A DNA stretch of 64,000 nt from Magnetovibrio sp. PR-2 (GTDB lineage: Bacteria > Pseudomonadota > Alphaproteobacteria > Rhodospirillales > Magnetovibrionaceae), in contig NZ_JBAHUR010000014.1 in the NCBI RefSeq assembly GCF_036689815.1, forward strand, positions 1 to 64,000. Reading direction: 5' to 3'. The translations under genes and the position numbers were made by a program. Numbering within the stretch: position 1 is the stretch's first letter; every line of letters starts with the position of its first letter. Under the pieces are notes generated by a model. That model was not told the origin of the DNA. It worked only from the letters and a program-made list of their open reading frames with translations, and did not search any database. Below, in pieces: positions 29,177 to 38,041 of this stretch.

Positions 29177-30847
29177 ATGAACGACCTGGATATCGCCCGC
29201 AAAGCCCAGCCGAAGCCCATCGAAGATATCGCGGCCAAGCTTTCCATCCCCGATGACGCATTGCTGCGCTATGGGCGTGACAAAGCCAAAATCGATTTGG
29301 ACTGGGTTGCCCAGACCAACGGCCAACAAGACGGGCGTTTGGTGTTGGTCACGGCCATCACGCCAACGCCTGCGGGGGAGGGGAAAACCACCACCACCGT
29401 GGGGCTTGGCGATGCGTTGTCCAGGCTCGGCCACAATACAGCCATTTGCCTGCGCGAGCCCAGCCTTGGTCCATGCTTTGGCATGAAGGGCGGTGCGGCT
29501 GGTGGCGGCTATGCCCAAGTCATTCCCATGGAAGACATCAACCTGCACTTCACCGGGGATTTTCACGCCATCGCGGCCGCCAACAACTTGCTGGCCGCAA
29601 TGATCGACAATGCGGTGTATTGGCGTAAAGACTTGGGGCTGGATAACCGCCGCATCAGTTGGCGGCGATCGGTGGACATGAACGACCGCTCGCTGCGCCA
29701 AATGGTCACCAGTTTGGGCGGTGTGCCCAACGGGGCCCCGCGTGAAGGTGGCTTTGACATTACGGCGGCGTCGGAAATCATGGCGATCTTGTGTTTGGCG
29801 ACGGATTTGGCCGATTTACAGCGCAGGCTCGGCAACATCATCATCGGCCAGGATATGGAACAGCGCCGTTTTGTGCGAGCGTCCGAAATCAATGCCCAAG
29901 GGGCCATGACGGCGCTTTTGAAAGACGCGCTGAAGCCCAACCTAGTGCAAACTTTGGAAGGCACACCTGCGTTTGTGCACGGCGGCCCGTTCGCCAACAT
30001 TGCGCACGGGTGCAATTCTTTGATGGCGACCAAGACGGCACTGAAGTGTGCCGACTTCGTGGTGACGGAGGCCGGCTTTGGCGCGGACTTAGGGGCAGAG
30101 AAGTTTTTTGACATCAAATGCCGCAAAGGAAACCTCAGTCCCGATGCCGTGGTCTTGGTGGCGACGTTGCGCGCGCTGAAGATGCAAGGCGGCGCGAAAA
30201 AGGGTGCGTATGCCCAGCCCAATGAAGAGGCCTTGCTGAAAGGCTTTGAGAACCTATCGCGTCACGTGGAAAACCTGCAACACTTTGGCGTGCCCTTAGT
30301 CGTGGCGCTCAATCAGTTTGCAGAGGACGCGGACGACGAAATCGATCTGCTGCGCCAGCACTGTGCGGAGCTGAGCGTCGGGGCGGTCGCGTGCACCCAC
30401 CACGCCGACGGCGGCGCGGGGGCGGAGGCTTTAGCCAAAAGTGTTGCGGAGTTGGCGGGGTCGGATACGTCTGAGTTTCGCACCATCTATCCCGACAACA
30501 TGCCGCTGTGGGACAAAACCCGCACCATCGCGCGCATGATGTACGGTGCACAAGGCGTCATCGCGGACAAAAAAATCCGCGCCAAATTCAAGATGTTTCA
30601 AGACGACGGCTTTGGCGATTTGCCCGTGTGCATCGCCAAAACCCAATACAGCTTTTCCACCGACCCAGACCTTTTGGGCGCGCCCTCCAATCACGTGGTG
30701 CCCGTGCGCGATGTGCGTTTGTCGGCGGGGGCGGAGTTCGTCGTGGTCATCTGCGGCGACATCATGACCATGCCCGGCCTGCCCAAACGCCCGTCAGCGG
30801 AAGACATCCAGGTCAATGCGGATGGGGAGATTGAGGGGTTGTTTTAA
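29177..30847 (+). CDS. fhs: Formate--tetrahydrofolate ligase
   Basis: 556 aa, the family length. The P-loop [20 protein letters not shown] lies at about aa 57-76 and the family blocks [19 protein letters not shown] and [17 protein letters not shown] follow directly. It makes 10-formyl-THF from formate, ATP and THF, feeding purine and fMet synthesis and one-carbon assimilation. It stands alone between an XRE regulator and an AT-rich ORF. GAAAAAGGA upstream is the probable SD. Confidence 0.97.
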   Translation: MNDLDIARKAQPKPIEDIAAKLSIPDDALLRYGRDKAKIDLDWVAQTNGQQDGRLVLVTAITPTPAGEGKTTTTVGLGDALSRLGHNTAICLREPSLGPCFGMKGGAAGGGYAQVIPMEDINLHFTGDFHAIAAANNLLAAMIDNAVYWRKDLGLDNRRISWRRSVDMNDRSLRQMVTSLGGVPNGAPREGGFDITAASEIMAILCLATDLADLQRRLGNIIIGQDMEQRRFVRASEINAQGAMTALLKDALKPNLVQTLEGTPAFVHGGPFANIAHGCNSLMATKTALKCADFVVTEAGFGADLGAEKFFDIKCRKGNLSPDAVVLVATLRALKMQGGAKKGAYAQPNEEALLKGFENLSRHVENLQHFGVPLVVALNQFAEDADDEIDLLRQHCAELSVGAVACTHHADGGAGAEALAKSVAELAGSDTSEFRTIYPDNMPLWDKTRTIARMMYGAQGVIADKKIRAKFKMFQDDGFGDLPVCIAKTQYSFSTDPDLLGAPSNHVVPVRDVRLSAGAEFVVVICGDIMTMPGLPKRPSAEDIQVNADGEIEGLF

Positions 30848-30989
30848 TGCATCTATATGTTGTGAGATTCGAGGGCTGTCCAAAGGCAGGCCAAACCGGG
30901 TTTTAGTCCAAAAACATCAAAATATTCGTCCCGCGCATGTTATTTACCCTTTGCTACCCTCTGTAAGAACTGACTTTTTCAGTTGAATA

Positions 30990-31028
30990 TCAATTAAGGC
31001 AAGTTGAGTTGTCTTAATTGACTTTTTT
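30990..31028 (+). terminator. Intrinsic terminator after fhs
   Basis: TCAATTAAGGCAA pairs with TTGTCTTAATTGA (12 of 13) around GTTGAG, followed by CTTTTTT. It lies about 140 bp after fhs. The rest of 30848-31134 is AT-rich with no supported gene. Confidence 0.75.
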
Positions 31029-31134
31029 GAGTAGGGGGCTCGGAGTTTTGTTGTGAGGTGTTGGTGTTTTTTTTAAGTACATCCTATAGTAGTTTTTTCT
31101 TAATGACTGGTGGGCTTTCAGAGGGTGTTGAAAA

Positions 31135-32001
31135 ATGGTTGGTAAGAAAGATGGTGGGTGGGCTGCTGTTTCAGCAGTAATTACACATGGAACCGCAAAA
31201 CAGGTGTTGAGGCCTCGTGTGGTGCCTACAGGAAAACAAGAAAAAGAAATTTTTTGGGCAGAGCAACTACTAAAGAAACTTTGCCCAGAAAAAACATCCT
31301 ATGAAATACGCGTAAACGATGATGATTCTCATGGGCAATCAGATGCCATTGTGAGGATTCGAGACCATGAGATCGGTATTCAAGTAACAGAACTTACGTC
31401 GCAGAATGTGAAACGCCTACAAGCTATCAAGGCAGGATTTATCTCAGGGGTTTACTGTTATTTGCAAAAAAATGATCTTAAAGCAGATACTCCAACACTT
31501 CTGAACTGTCATTTTAACTTGTCTCAATCTGAATTTTCGATCTTTACCCCTGGTAAGGCTGATACATTTGTTGAGGGTGTTTTAAAGCAGGCTCTAAATG
31601 ACGATCTCAGCTTTAATGAGATTGGACCCGTTAAATTGTCTAAAGTGGGCATTGGATCGGCCCCGTCTTATGTGGGGGCGGTCAACAATATTTCTGTCAG
31701 TGTTGATTTTGATAATTTGCCAATTTCAGAAGAATTAGACCGAGAGCTCATAGACGGCATTGTCGAGAAAAAGGCGAGCTCAAAGTCTGAAGTTTTGCTG
31801 GTATGGAGTGTTGAATTTTGGCGGCGTAAAAAAACATGGGACGAAGCGATTCTTGAATATATGAAAGAACGTTTTAAAACGACGGACTTCGAGTATGTCT
31901 ATTTTATTGAAAGCATGGATATCGATGGGCCTTTTGAGGTTAATTTGCATGCATCTCAATTATCCGAAAAATCTTTGGATCAAGTTATCTGTAGAAGATA
32001 A
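31135..32001 (+). CDS. Uncharacterised AT-rich protein, possible PD-(D/E)XK fold
   Basis: 288 aa, no signal or membrane helices. ATG follows GAGGGTG. Codon use is visibly AT-richer than fhs and ald on either side, a sign of transfer. A stretch SDAIVRIRDHEIGIQVTELT (about aa 63-82) has the D-x(n)-(E/Q)-x-(K/T/E) layout seen near nuclease cores and begins with a Tyr/Glu-rich strand, but the key Lys is not obvious. No methylase or other restriction gene adjoins it. Flanked by a terminator on the left and dispersed repeats on the right, it looks like a single inserted cargo gene. Not recognised with certainty. Confidence 0.6.
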   Translation: MVGKKDGGWAAVSAVITHGTAKQVLRPRVVPTGKQEKEIFWAEQLLKKLCPEKTSYEIRVNDDDSHGQSDAIVRIRDHEIGIQVTELTSQNVKRLQAIKAGFISGVYCYLQKNDLKADTPTLLNCHFNLSQSEFSIFTPGKADTFVEGVLKQALNDDLSFNEIGPVKLSKVGIGSAPSYVGAVNNISVSVDFDNLPISEELDRELIDGIVEKKASSKSEVLLVWSVEFWRRKKTWDEAILEYMKERFKTTDFEYVYFIESMDIDGPFEVNLHASQLSEKSLDQVICRR

Positions 32002-32109
32002 TGGCATCAGATAGAAATCTCTTTTGTCTTCTCTGCATTAATGAAGCTGGGGGCACTTCTAAGCGGAAAGAGAAGGCGATAGCTAAATTGTTTCTGGTTC
32101 ATGCGTTCT

Positions 32110-32243
32110 GGATTTCTTCGCTTCGCTCGCAATGATGAATAATGACTGTCATGCGCGGGCTTGACCCGCGTATCCACGTCTGACCCCCCAGAGTTTGTGG
32201 TGGGCAAAGACGTGGATGGCCGGATCAAAGTCCGGCCATGACA
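32110..32243. repeat. Dispersed palindromic repeat cluster
   Basis: GATTTCTTCGCTTCGCTCGC at 32110 is a common interspersed element. From 32148 the arm GTCATGCGCGGGCTTGACCC (continuing to TATCCACGTC) is repeated inverted at 32209-32243 as GACGTGGATGGCCGGATCAA onward, with a 28-bp loop. These are alphaproteobacterial REP-like elements, not coding. The stretch 32002-32289 contains nothing else supported. Confidence 0.7.
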
Positions 32244-32289
32244 CATTTACTTTTGTCACGAACTTCGAAATTGAGTTGATGCCGGGTGG

Positions 32290-33402
32290 TTAGAGAACGA
32301 TGTCAGCTGCGACGTAATCCACCCCCTGCGCCACCGCCACCGCTTCACACGTCACCTGCCCAGCCATAACATTCAAACCGTTCCTCAAGTGTTCATCATC
32401 GCGCATGGCTTGCTCCGCCCCCTTGTCCGCAATGTTCAGGATGAAGGGCAGGGTGGCGTTGTTGAGGGCATAGGTTGACGTGTGCGGAACCGCGCCGGGC
32501 ATATTGGTGACACAATAATGCACCACGTCGTGCAGCACATACGTGGGCTCCGCGTGGGTGGTGCCGTGGGACGTTTCGAAACAGCCGCCTTGGTCAATAG
32601 CGACATCGACGACGACCGAGCCTGGGCGCATGGCTTTGATCATGGCCTCAGATACCAGCTTCGGTGCCGCCGCACCGGGGATCAACACACCGCCCACCAC
32701 CACGTCGGCGCTGAGCACGTGCTCTTCCAAGGTTTCGCGATTGGAATAGAGCGTTTTGATGCGCGCGCCAAACCGCGCGTTGAGGGCACGTAAGGTTTCG
32801 TTGTTTTTGTCCAAGACCACGACCTCCGCACCCGTGCCGATGGCCATGAGAACCGCGTTGGCACCGACCGTGCCGCCGCCGATGACCGTGACTTTGGCTG
32901 GCGCAACCCCAGGCACGCCGCCCAAGAGCACACCGCGCCCGCCCGCTGCGCGCTCCAAAGCATGGGCGGCGACTTGGATGGACATGCGGCCCGCCACCTC
33001 ACTCATGGGGTGGAGCAGGGGCAAATCGCCGCTGGGTGCGGTGACGGTTTCGTAAGCGATGCACGTTGCGCCACTGGTGATCAGGTCGTTGGTTTGCTCA
33101 ATGTCGGGGGCCAAGTGCAGATAGGTGAACAGGGTTTGCTCAGCGCTCAACTGTTTGCGCTCGACCGCCTGGGGTTCTTTGACTTTGACGATTAGCTCCG
33201 CTTTGTCCCAGACTGTGGCCGCGTTGGGCGCAATGTCGGCGCCCGCGTCCACGTAGTTTTGATCCGATGCGCCAACGCCGAGCCCGGCGTGGGTTTCGAT
33301 CAAGACGCGGTGGCCCAAGTGTAGGGCTTCGCGCACGCTGGCGGGCGTCATGCCGACGCGGAACTCGCCCATTTTGATTTCTTTGGGGACGCCGATGAGC
33401 AT
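32290..33402 (-). CDS. ald: Alanine dehydrogenase
   Basis: 370 aa. ATG 33402 is chosen because GGGAGAG lies 7 bp upstream; the in-frame TTG at 33417 would fall inside that SD. N-terminal [16 protein letters not shown], substrate Arg/Lys region, and the NAD-binding [13 protein letters not shown] (about aa 172) with a downstream acidic VVLDKNNE are typical. Catalytic His ([11 protein letters not shown]) and Asp (DVAIDQGGC) are in place. It converts L-alanine and NAD+ to pyruvate, ammonia and NADH. It is a single gene. Confidence 0.96.
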   Translation of the reverse strand: MLIGVPKEIKMGEFRVGMTPASVREALHLGHRVLIETHAGLGVGASDQNYVDAGADIAPNAATVWDKAELIVKVKEPQAVERKQLSAEQTLFTYLHLAPDIEQTNDLITSGATCIAYETVTAPSGDLPLLHPMSEVAGRMSIQVAAHALERAAGGRGVLLGGVPGVAPAKVTVIGGGTVGANAVLMAIGTGAEVVVLDKNNETLRALNARFGARIKTLYSNRETLEEHVLSADVVVGGVLIPGAAAPKLVSEAMIKAMRPGSVVVDVAIDQGGCFETSHGTTHAEPTYVLHDVVHYCVTNMPGAVPHTSTYALNNATLPFILNIADKGAEQAMRDDEHLRNGLNVMAGQVTCEAVAVAQGVDYVAADIVL

Positions 33403-33504
33403 GGATGTCTCTCCCAAATGTCACGGATTGCCTCTTTTAAGTATGAACTCATGTGGGGTGGTTTCAAGGACTACCGACCAAAATCCGACAACTTTGGGTC
33501 TGTC

Positions 33505-33534
33505 TTGCGCTTGTCAAATGTTCATGTTATGTTC
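33505..33534 (+). promoter_or_regulatory. SOS promoter with LexA box
   Basis: GTTC-ATGTTAT-GTTC at 33520-33534 is a perfect alphaproteobacterial LexA operator (GTTC-N7-GTTC). It overlaps a plausible sigma70 promoter, TTGCGC (33505) and TATGTT (33528) spaced 17 bp, 38 bp before the first umuD-like start. This gives DNA-damage control of the umuD/umuC unit. Confidence 0.85.
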
Positions 33535-33572
33535 TTTTTTATCGGAGCAAATCGGTTCAGAGGAAAAGTGTC

Positions 33573-34169
33573 ATGTTATCCCATCTTTTTGGTCCCAATA
33601 CGTCTCGTGCGCGCCGGGCCTATGCGCCCTCGACCTGCGGCTCAGAACGTGGCCCCAACGTCAGCTTGCAAGAGGAGCCCATGGTGGCCCCCGCAGGCGG
33701 TGAGGGGGCGCGCTGGGTGTCTTTGGGCGACGGTCAGGTGTGGCAAACCAACACGCGGACCAAGCGTGACTTGCCCATTGTCGCAAGCCCCGTACATGCG
33801 GGCTTCCCGTCCCCGGCGGAGGATTACATCGAAGGCTCGTTGGATCTGAACCGCCATTTGGTGCGCCACCCCGCAGCGACGTTCATCGTGCGGGTGCAAG
33901 GGGAATCCATGACGGGCGCAGGTATATATCCGGGCGACTTGTTGGTGGTGGATCGCAGTCTTGAGCCCCGGGACGGTCATGTGGTCATTGCCGTGGTGGA
34001 CGGCGACTTGACGGTGAAGCGCCTGAAGGGCCGTCCAGGCCTTTGGCATTTGGAGGCCGAGCATCCGGATTTCCCCACCATCCCCATGCCCACAGGCGAA
34101 GATGGGGACGGGGAGACCTCTGCCATTTGGGGCGTGGTCACCAATGCGGTACGAGACTTGGTGGCGTGA
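33573..34169 (+). CDS. umuD: UmuD-type S24 peptidase (Pol V accessory subunit)
   Basis: 198 aa from ATG 33573 (SD AGAGGA). An internal ATG at 33681 has a better SD (AAGAGGAG) and gives 162 aa, nearer the usual UmuD size; both may be used. The self-cleavage site Ala-Gly (HAGFPSPAEDYIEG), catalytic Ser in VQGESMTGAGIYPGD and catalytic Lys in DGDLTVKRLKG are all present. RecA-stimulated self-cleavage would yield UmuD', which joins UmuC for translesion synthesis. A LexA box lies upstream, and umuC follows after 387 bp of unusual repeats. Confidence 0.9.
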   Translation: MLSHLFGPNTSRARRAYAPSTCGSERGPNVSLQEEPMVAPAGGEGARWVSLGDGQVWQTNTRTKRDLPIVASPVHAGFPSPAEDYIEGSLDLNRHLVRHPAATFIVRVQGESMTGAGIYPGDLLVVDRSLEPRDGHVVIAVVDGDLTVKRLKGRPGLWHLEAEHPDFPTIPMPTGEDGDGETSAIWGVVTNAVRDLVA

Positions 34170-34204
34170 GGAAAAGGTTCTGACGTGTGTATTGAGCAGA
34201 TGCC

Positions 34205-34330
34205 CCCCTCACCCCGACCCTCTCCCCCCTATGGGTGGAGAGGGGGATATGGCTGGGGTGCGAACAAAGACCCTCTCCCAGCGGGAGAGGGAGGGACCCG
34301 ACGTGTTAACGGCGGGAGGGTGAGGGAGAG
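34205..34330. repeat. CT/GA-rich inverted dispersed repeat
   Basis: Alternating blocks of the CCCTCACCCCGACCCTCTCC type and their inverted counterparts (GGAGAGGGGG; GAGGGTGAGGGAGAG) form nested hairpins in the umuD-umuC gap. Such elements are common interspersed repeats in proteobacteria. Noncoding; could attenuate or stabilise the mRNA. Confidence 0.65.
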
Positions 34331-34336
34331 TTGGAT

Positions 34337-34556
34337 ATGACAAAGCTCTTCGCCTTAATCGACTGCAACAACTTCTATGCGTCCTGTGCCTTAGCGAAGC
34401 GGCGTAGCCGCGTGCGTTTTTTTATGCGTGAGCAGGGGAACAGGCCATGACCAAGCTGTTTGCCCTCATTGACTGCAACAACTTCTATGCGTCCTGTGCC
34501 TTAGCGAAGCGGCGTAGCCGCGTGCGTTTTTTTATGCGTGAGCAGGGGAACAGGCC
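34337..34556 (+). repeat. Two 110-bp tandem copies of the umuC 5' end with mini-ORFs
   Basis: Units start at 34337 and 34447, and umuC itself starts at 34557: exact 110-bp spacing. Each unit begins with the first ~50 bp of umuC (MTKLFALIDCNNFYASC), then departs into a palindrome-bearing 60-bp tail (GCGGC-GTA-GCCGC, followed by seven T) and ends GGGGAACAGGCC before the next ATG. Each makes a 37-codon ORF whose TGA overlaps the next ATG (ATGA). Units 2 and 3 are identical over the first 50 bp; unit 1 differs at synonymous positions. The three starts are thus arranged for translational coupling. Confidence 0.9.
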
Positions 34557-35867
34557 ATGACCAAGCTGTTTGCCCTCATTGACTGCAACAACTTCTATGC
34601 GTCCTGCGAACGCGTATTTCGCCCCGACCTGGAAGGCAAACCCGTGGCCGTGCTGTCCAACAACGACGGCTGCGTGGTGGCGCGTTCGGCGGAGATCAAA
34701 ACCATCGGCATTCCCATGGGGGCGCCGTATTTTAAAGTGCGCCGGGTTTTAGACGACCACAAGGCGTTCGTGTTTTCGTCGAACTATGAGCTTTACGGCG
34801 ATATGTCGTCGCGTGTCATGTCGGTGCTCAGCCGCTTTAGCCCAGACGTGGAAATCTATTCCATCGATGAAGCGTTTTTGGGTCTCGACGGGTTCGAAGA
34901 TTGGGACTTGGAAACGTATGCCCGCGAACTGCGCGAAAAGGTGAAAAAATGGACCGGCATTCCCGTGTCCGTCGGCATCGCACCCACCAAGACGCTGGCC
35001 AAGATTGCCGCCGAGCGGGTGAAGAAGGACAAACTGCCCGGCGGCGTCAATGTCTTGCGCACCCGCGATACGATTGTAGACGCACTGGCCAATACGCCCG
35101 TGGGCGACATTTGGGGTGTCGGGCGGCGCTGGGGCAAGCGCTTCCCGTCGTTGGGGGTATACACGGCACTCGATTTCGCCAACCAGTCCGAACACTGGGT
35201 GCGCAAAAAAATGGGTGTGACCGGCGCACGCACGCAGCTGGAGCTGCAAGGCCAGGTGTGTTTCGATATCGACAATCAACCGACGGACAGAAAATCGTGT
35301 GTGTCGTCCCGGTCGTTCGCCAAAACGGTGGAGGATTTGGATCAGTTGAAAGACGCGGTGGCGACTTTTGCAGCGCGCGCGGGTGAACGCTTGCGCCAAG
35401 GCGGTTTGGTGGCGGCGCAACTGAACGCGTTTGCGGTCACCGACAGGCACAACCCCCACGCCGCCCAATATCACGCCAGCGCGACAGTGGCGCTGCCCAA
35501 TCCGTCGAACCTGACACTCGATTTGACCCGGGCGGCGTTGCAGGCCTTTGTGAAGGCTTACCGTCCGGGCTTTCGTTATAAAAAAGCGGGGGTGATGTTG
35601 CTCGAGCTCGCACCTGCAGGGGAAATGCAGCCGACTTTGTTTGCGCGCTCAGAAATGGATCAGGAAAAGGCCCTGCGCCTGCAAGATGCGCTGGACCATC
35701 TGAACGGCGCGCAAAGGGGTGGGCGCGATCTGGTGCGCGTCGGCGCGGGCGGCATTGAGCCTGAAACCAAAACTGGGGCGAAAAAAGGCTGGCATTTGCG
35801 CCGCAATTACAAATCGCCGCGCTACACCACCCAGTGGAGCGAGCTGGCAACCGTTCAAGCTTGTTAA
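34557..35867 (+). CDS. umuC: DNA polymerase V catalytic subunit UmuC
   Basis: 436 aa. Y-family palm motifs LFALIDCNNFYASC (catalytic Asp) and YSIDEAFLGLDG (Asp-Glu) are intact, as is the SNNDGCVVARS loop. The helix-hairpin-helix region is at about aa 180-215, the little finger at about 235-345, and the UmuC-type C-terminal tail (NYKSPRYTTQWSEL) is complete. With UmuD' it carries out error-prone lesion bypass. Start chosen at the third ATG, where the full frame begins; two truncated copies of its 5' end precede it. SOS control comes from the LexA box before umuD. Confidence 0.95.
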   Translation: MTKLFALIDCNNFYASCERVFRPDLEGKPVAVLSNNDGCVVARSAEIKTIGIPMGAPYFKVRRVLDDHKAFVFSSNYELYGDMSSRVMSVLSRFSPDVEIYSIDEAFLGLDGFEDWDLETYARELREKVKKWTGIPVSVGIAPTKTLAKIAAERVKKDKLPGGVNVLRTRDTIVDALANTPVGDIWGVGRRWGKRFPSLGVYTALDFANQSEHWVRKKMGVTGARTQLELQGQVCFDIDNQPTDRKSCVSSRSFAKTVEDLDQLKDAVATFAARAGERLRQGGLVAAQLNAFAVTDRHNPHAAQYHASATVALPNPSNLTLDLTRAALQAFVKAYRPGFRYKKAGVMLLELAPAGEMQPTLFARSEMDQEKALRLQDALDHLNGAQRGGRDLVRVGAGGIEPETKTGAKKGWHLRRNYKSPRYTTQWSELATVQAC

Positions 35868-35873
35868 ATGGAA

Positions 35874-36143
35874 TTAGCGACCAACATTGGTCTTGTAGAT
35901 CTTGGTCATGGTGATGGCCAGGTGATCTTCGACCACGACCACTTCGCCGCGTGCGATCAGGTTGCCATTGGCTTTGATTTCAATGTCTTCGCCGACGGTG
36001 CGTTCCAGTTGCACCACAGCGCCACGACCCATCTTCAACAGCTGGCTTACCTTCATATTGGTGGTGCCCAAAACTGCTGTGACTTCGAGAGGCACATCTA
36101 AAAGTGCCTTATCTTCGTCTTCTTCGTTGATGCCGTCTGCCAT
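35874..36143 (-). CDS. fliN: Flagellar motor switch protein FliN
   Basis: 89 aa, the short alphaproteobacterial form. The SpoA/FliN domain (LLDVPLEVTAVLGTTNMKVS, VVQLERTVGEDIEIKANG, IARGEVVVVEDHLAITMTKI) fills it. It forms the lower C-ring and affects rotation direction and export. It is an orphan here: no fliM, fliG or other flagellar gene adjoins it. It ends 6 bp from umuC in convergent orientation. Confidence 0.92.
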   Translation of the reverse strand: MADGINEEDEDKALLDVPLEVTAVLGTTNMKVSQLLKMGRGAVVQLERTVGEDIEIKANGNLIARGEVVVVEDHLAITMTKIYKTNVGR

Positions 36144-36238
36144 AGTCCGCGAACCTGCGAATCGTTTCCAAGAGCCTCAGTATAGCTCCAGAAGTCTTAA
36201 ACGACCATGAATCGGGTGAAAGAGGTGGTTTGGTGCGA

Positions 36239-36925
36239 TCACGCTTTGGTGAACAAGTTGACGCGCATGGGCTGATCGAAGGTCGAGCCCTTGTCCGTCG
36301 GCTCACCTAAACGTTCGAAATTACTGCGCAGTTGAGCATCAAAATCTTGAACAGCTTGTTCGTGTTCGGGATTGATGCGCAGCATGCGTTCGACGAAGCT
36401 GTCGTAATCTTTGTGAAAGGCGGGATGAATGTAAGTGAATTCATCGTCTTGGCTCAGCGCAAAGGTTTCCGACTTTTGCAGAGTCTCATAGGCTTTTGCG
36501 CGCACCACGGTTTCATCGTGGACAGGTTGCATCAGTTCAAAGTGCGGGCCGTCGGCGACAGGCTCGCAGACATAGAGCTTGCCGGACGATTTCAGCACCC
36601 GCGCAGCCTCGCTCAAAGCTTGGTCCATGCTGTCCATGGGCACGTGGTGAAGCGAGTTAAAAAACACTACAATGTCGATGGAGCCGTCCGAAAACGGCAA
36701 GTCTTCGGCACGCCCGTCATGAAACACTTCATCGCCCACGGGTTTTTCTGCGTGCGCTTTTTCCAGCATTTCTGAACTGCATTCGACACCAATGACTTTG
36801 GCGCCATGACGCGTCATCAAACGCACCAAATGGCCTTCACCACAACCGATGTCGATGATTTTCTGACCTTGAAGTTCAAGGGTTGCGGTCAAAGCTTCAG
36901 AGTTTGAACGGCGGTGAGCGGTCAT
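36239..36925 (-). CDS. Class I SAM-dependent methyltransferase
   Basis: 228 aa. SAM-binding motif I is IIDIGCGEGHLVRL (about aa 23-36), motif II VIGVECS with an acidic residue, and a DIVVFFNSLHHV strand follows. The Methyltransf_11 pattern is complete; the C-terminal cap (about 150-228) would decide the substrate, which is unknown. It is 95 bp upstream of fliN on the same strand. Confidence 0.8.
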   Translation of the reverse strand: MTAHRRSNSEALTATLELQGQKIIDIGCGEGHLVRLMTRHGAKVIGVECSSEMLEKAHAEKPVGDEVFHDGRAEDLPFSDGSIDIVVFFNSLHHVPMDSMDQALSEAARVLKSSGKLYVCEPVADGPHFELMQPVHDETVVRAKAYETLQKSETFALSQDDEFTYIHPAFHKDYDSFVERMLRINPEHEQAVQDFDAQLRSNFERLGEPTDKGSTFDQPMRVNLFTKA

Positions 36926-37049
36926 GGGGAGTTGGTCCGTAGGGATAAAGATGTCTGGAAAATATGGGGCCTAGATGCCCGAGCGCAATAGGCCATAGGT
37001 AGGAGGCGAAATATTTAGCGAGGATGTGAGCCAAAAGCAACGTAGATCG

Positions 37050-37991
37050 TCAATTGACACCGTTTTTCGCGTGGCGCAAACGCCAGGAGGCCAATTGCTC
37101 TTGGCGGCGCTGGGCAAACAGCTCTTCGCGGCTTTGCCCCTGAGGCTGCATCAGGTGCGCGCCGGGTTTCAAAGCGTTAAGACGGTTGGCGATTTCTTGG
37201 CCCGGGCGCATGCCATTGCGGCGGATTTTGAACGAGCGGTTGATGCGCTTGCTGGCGTCAAGCTGAGGTTTGCCAGACGCCGTGACGATGCTGTCCAGCG
37301 TGCCGGGTTCGGGTGCACGAACAGGTGCAGGTTCAACGGTTTTAGGTTCGGCGATGGCGGTGCGAAATTCTGCCGATGTGGTTTTGTGCCACAGGGCCGT
37401 GACCTTTTTGATGTATTTTTGATTGAGTTCCGGCGTGAACGAATGGTAATCCCCTGCGGCCTGCATCCAAGAATGAGATAGCGCCTTGCGCTCGCTGAGG
37501 AACTTGGCCGCGTAGGCGGCGTTTTTGCGGGCGTCAAAGGCTTGTTCGACACTGCCGAACGCCTTGGGGTGATATTTCAGGTTGATCTGCATACAGCCGA
37601 CATCAATGTTTTCGACTCCGTCGGCCTGCAATGATTTCACGAACGCAATAGCGTCCAAGCGATTGGGCAGAAAATACCCCTTGCCCCCGGTCGTAACCGT
37701 CCACGGCCAGGCAATATTTTCCCCCTGTCCGGTGGTTGGGTTTTTCATCCAACGGCCACTTTCCGCTAAGGAAATGGCGTGCAGCAGACCTGTTGGAATA
37801 TCTTGCTTGCGCTCTTGGCTTTGCACCACGATAGAACATGTTTTACTGTATTTATCAAAGGTCTGCGGGGCATCCGTCAAAGGTGCGGAAAAGGCCTGAT
37901 CCGCCAACAGCAAGACCATGCCAGCAACCAAACCGGCCTGAATGGGGCGGTTCAGCGCGAACGAAAAGAGGGGTGTAGCTTTGATCATCAT
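37050..37991 (-). CDS. Lytic murein transglycosylase (SLT fold), exported
   Basis: 313 aa from ATG 37991 (TTG 37997 also in frame). A signal peptide ends at about AFSAP. The SLT domain shows LLHAISLAESG with the catalytic Glu, GCMQINLKYHP, and NAAYAAKFL, then a C-terminal basic tail rich in Arg/Gln (about 200-313). It would cut peptidoglycan glycan strands with 1,6-anhydro ends. The W-P-W-TVTTGGKGYF insert is typical of flagellum- or secretion-linked members. Not in an operon. Confidence 0.82.
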   Translation of the reverse strand: MMIKATPLFSFALNRPIQAGLVAGMVLLLADQAFSAPLTDAPQTFDKYSKTCSIVVQSQERKQDIPTGLLHAISLAESGRWMKNPTTGQGENIAWPWTVTTGGKGYFLPNRLDAIAFVKSLQADGVENIDVGCMQINLKYHPKAFGSVEQAFDARKNAAYAAKFLSERKALSHSWMQAAGDYHSFTPELNQKYIKKVTALWHKTTSAEFRTAIAEPKTVEPAPVRAPEPGTLDSIVTASGKPQLDASKRINRSFKIRRNGMRPGQEIANRLNALKPGAHLMQPQGQSREELFAQRRQEQLASWRLRHAKNGVN

Positions 37992-38041
37992 ACCCAAAAT
38001 ACTGCAATGGGCATGCCAGCTTCAGGCAACCTTTGAGGGGC

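Noticed and set aside
34337-34446. First unit as a separate short umuC paralogue
   Set aside because: Only about 50 bp match and the frame ends after 37 codons; it is a partial duplication.
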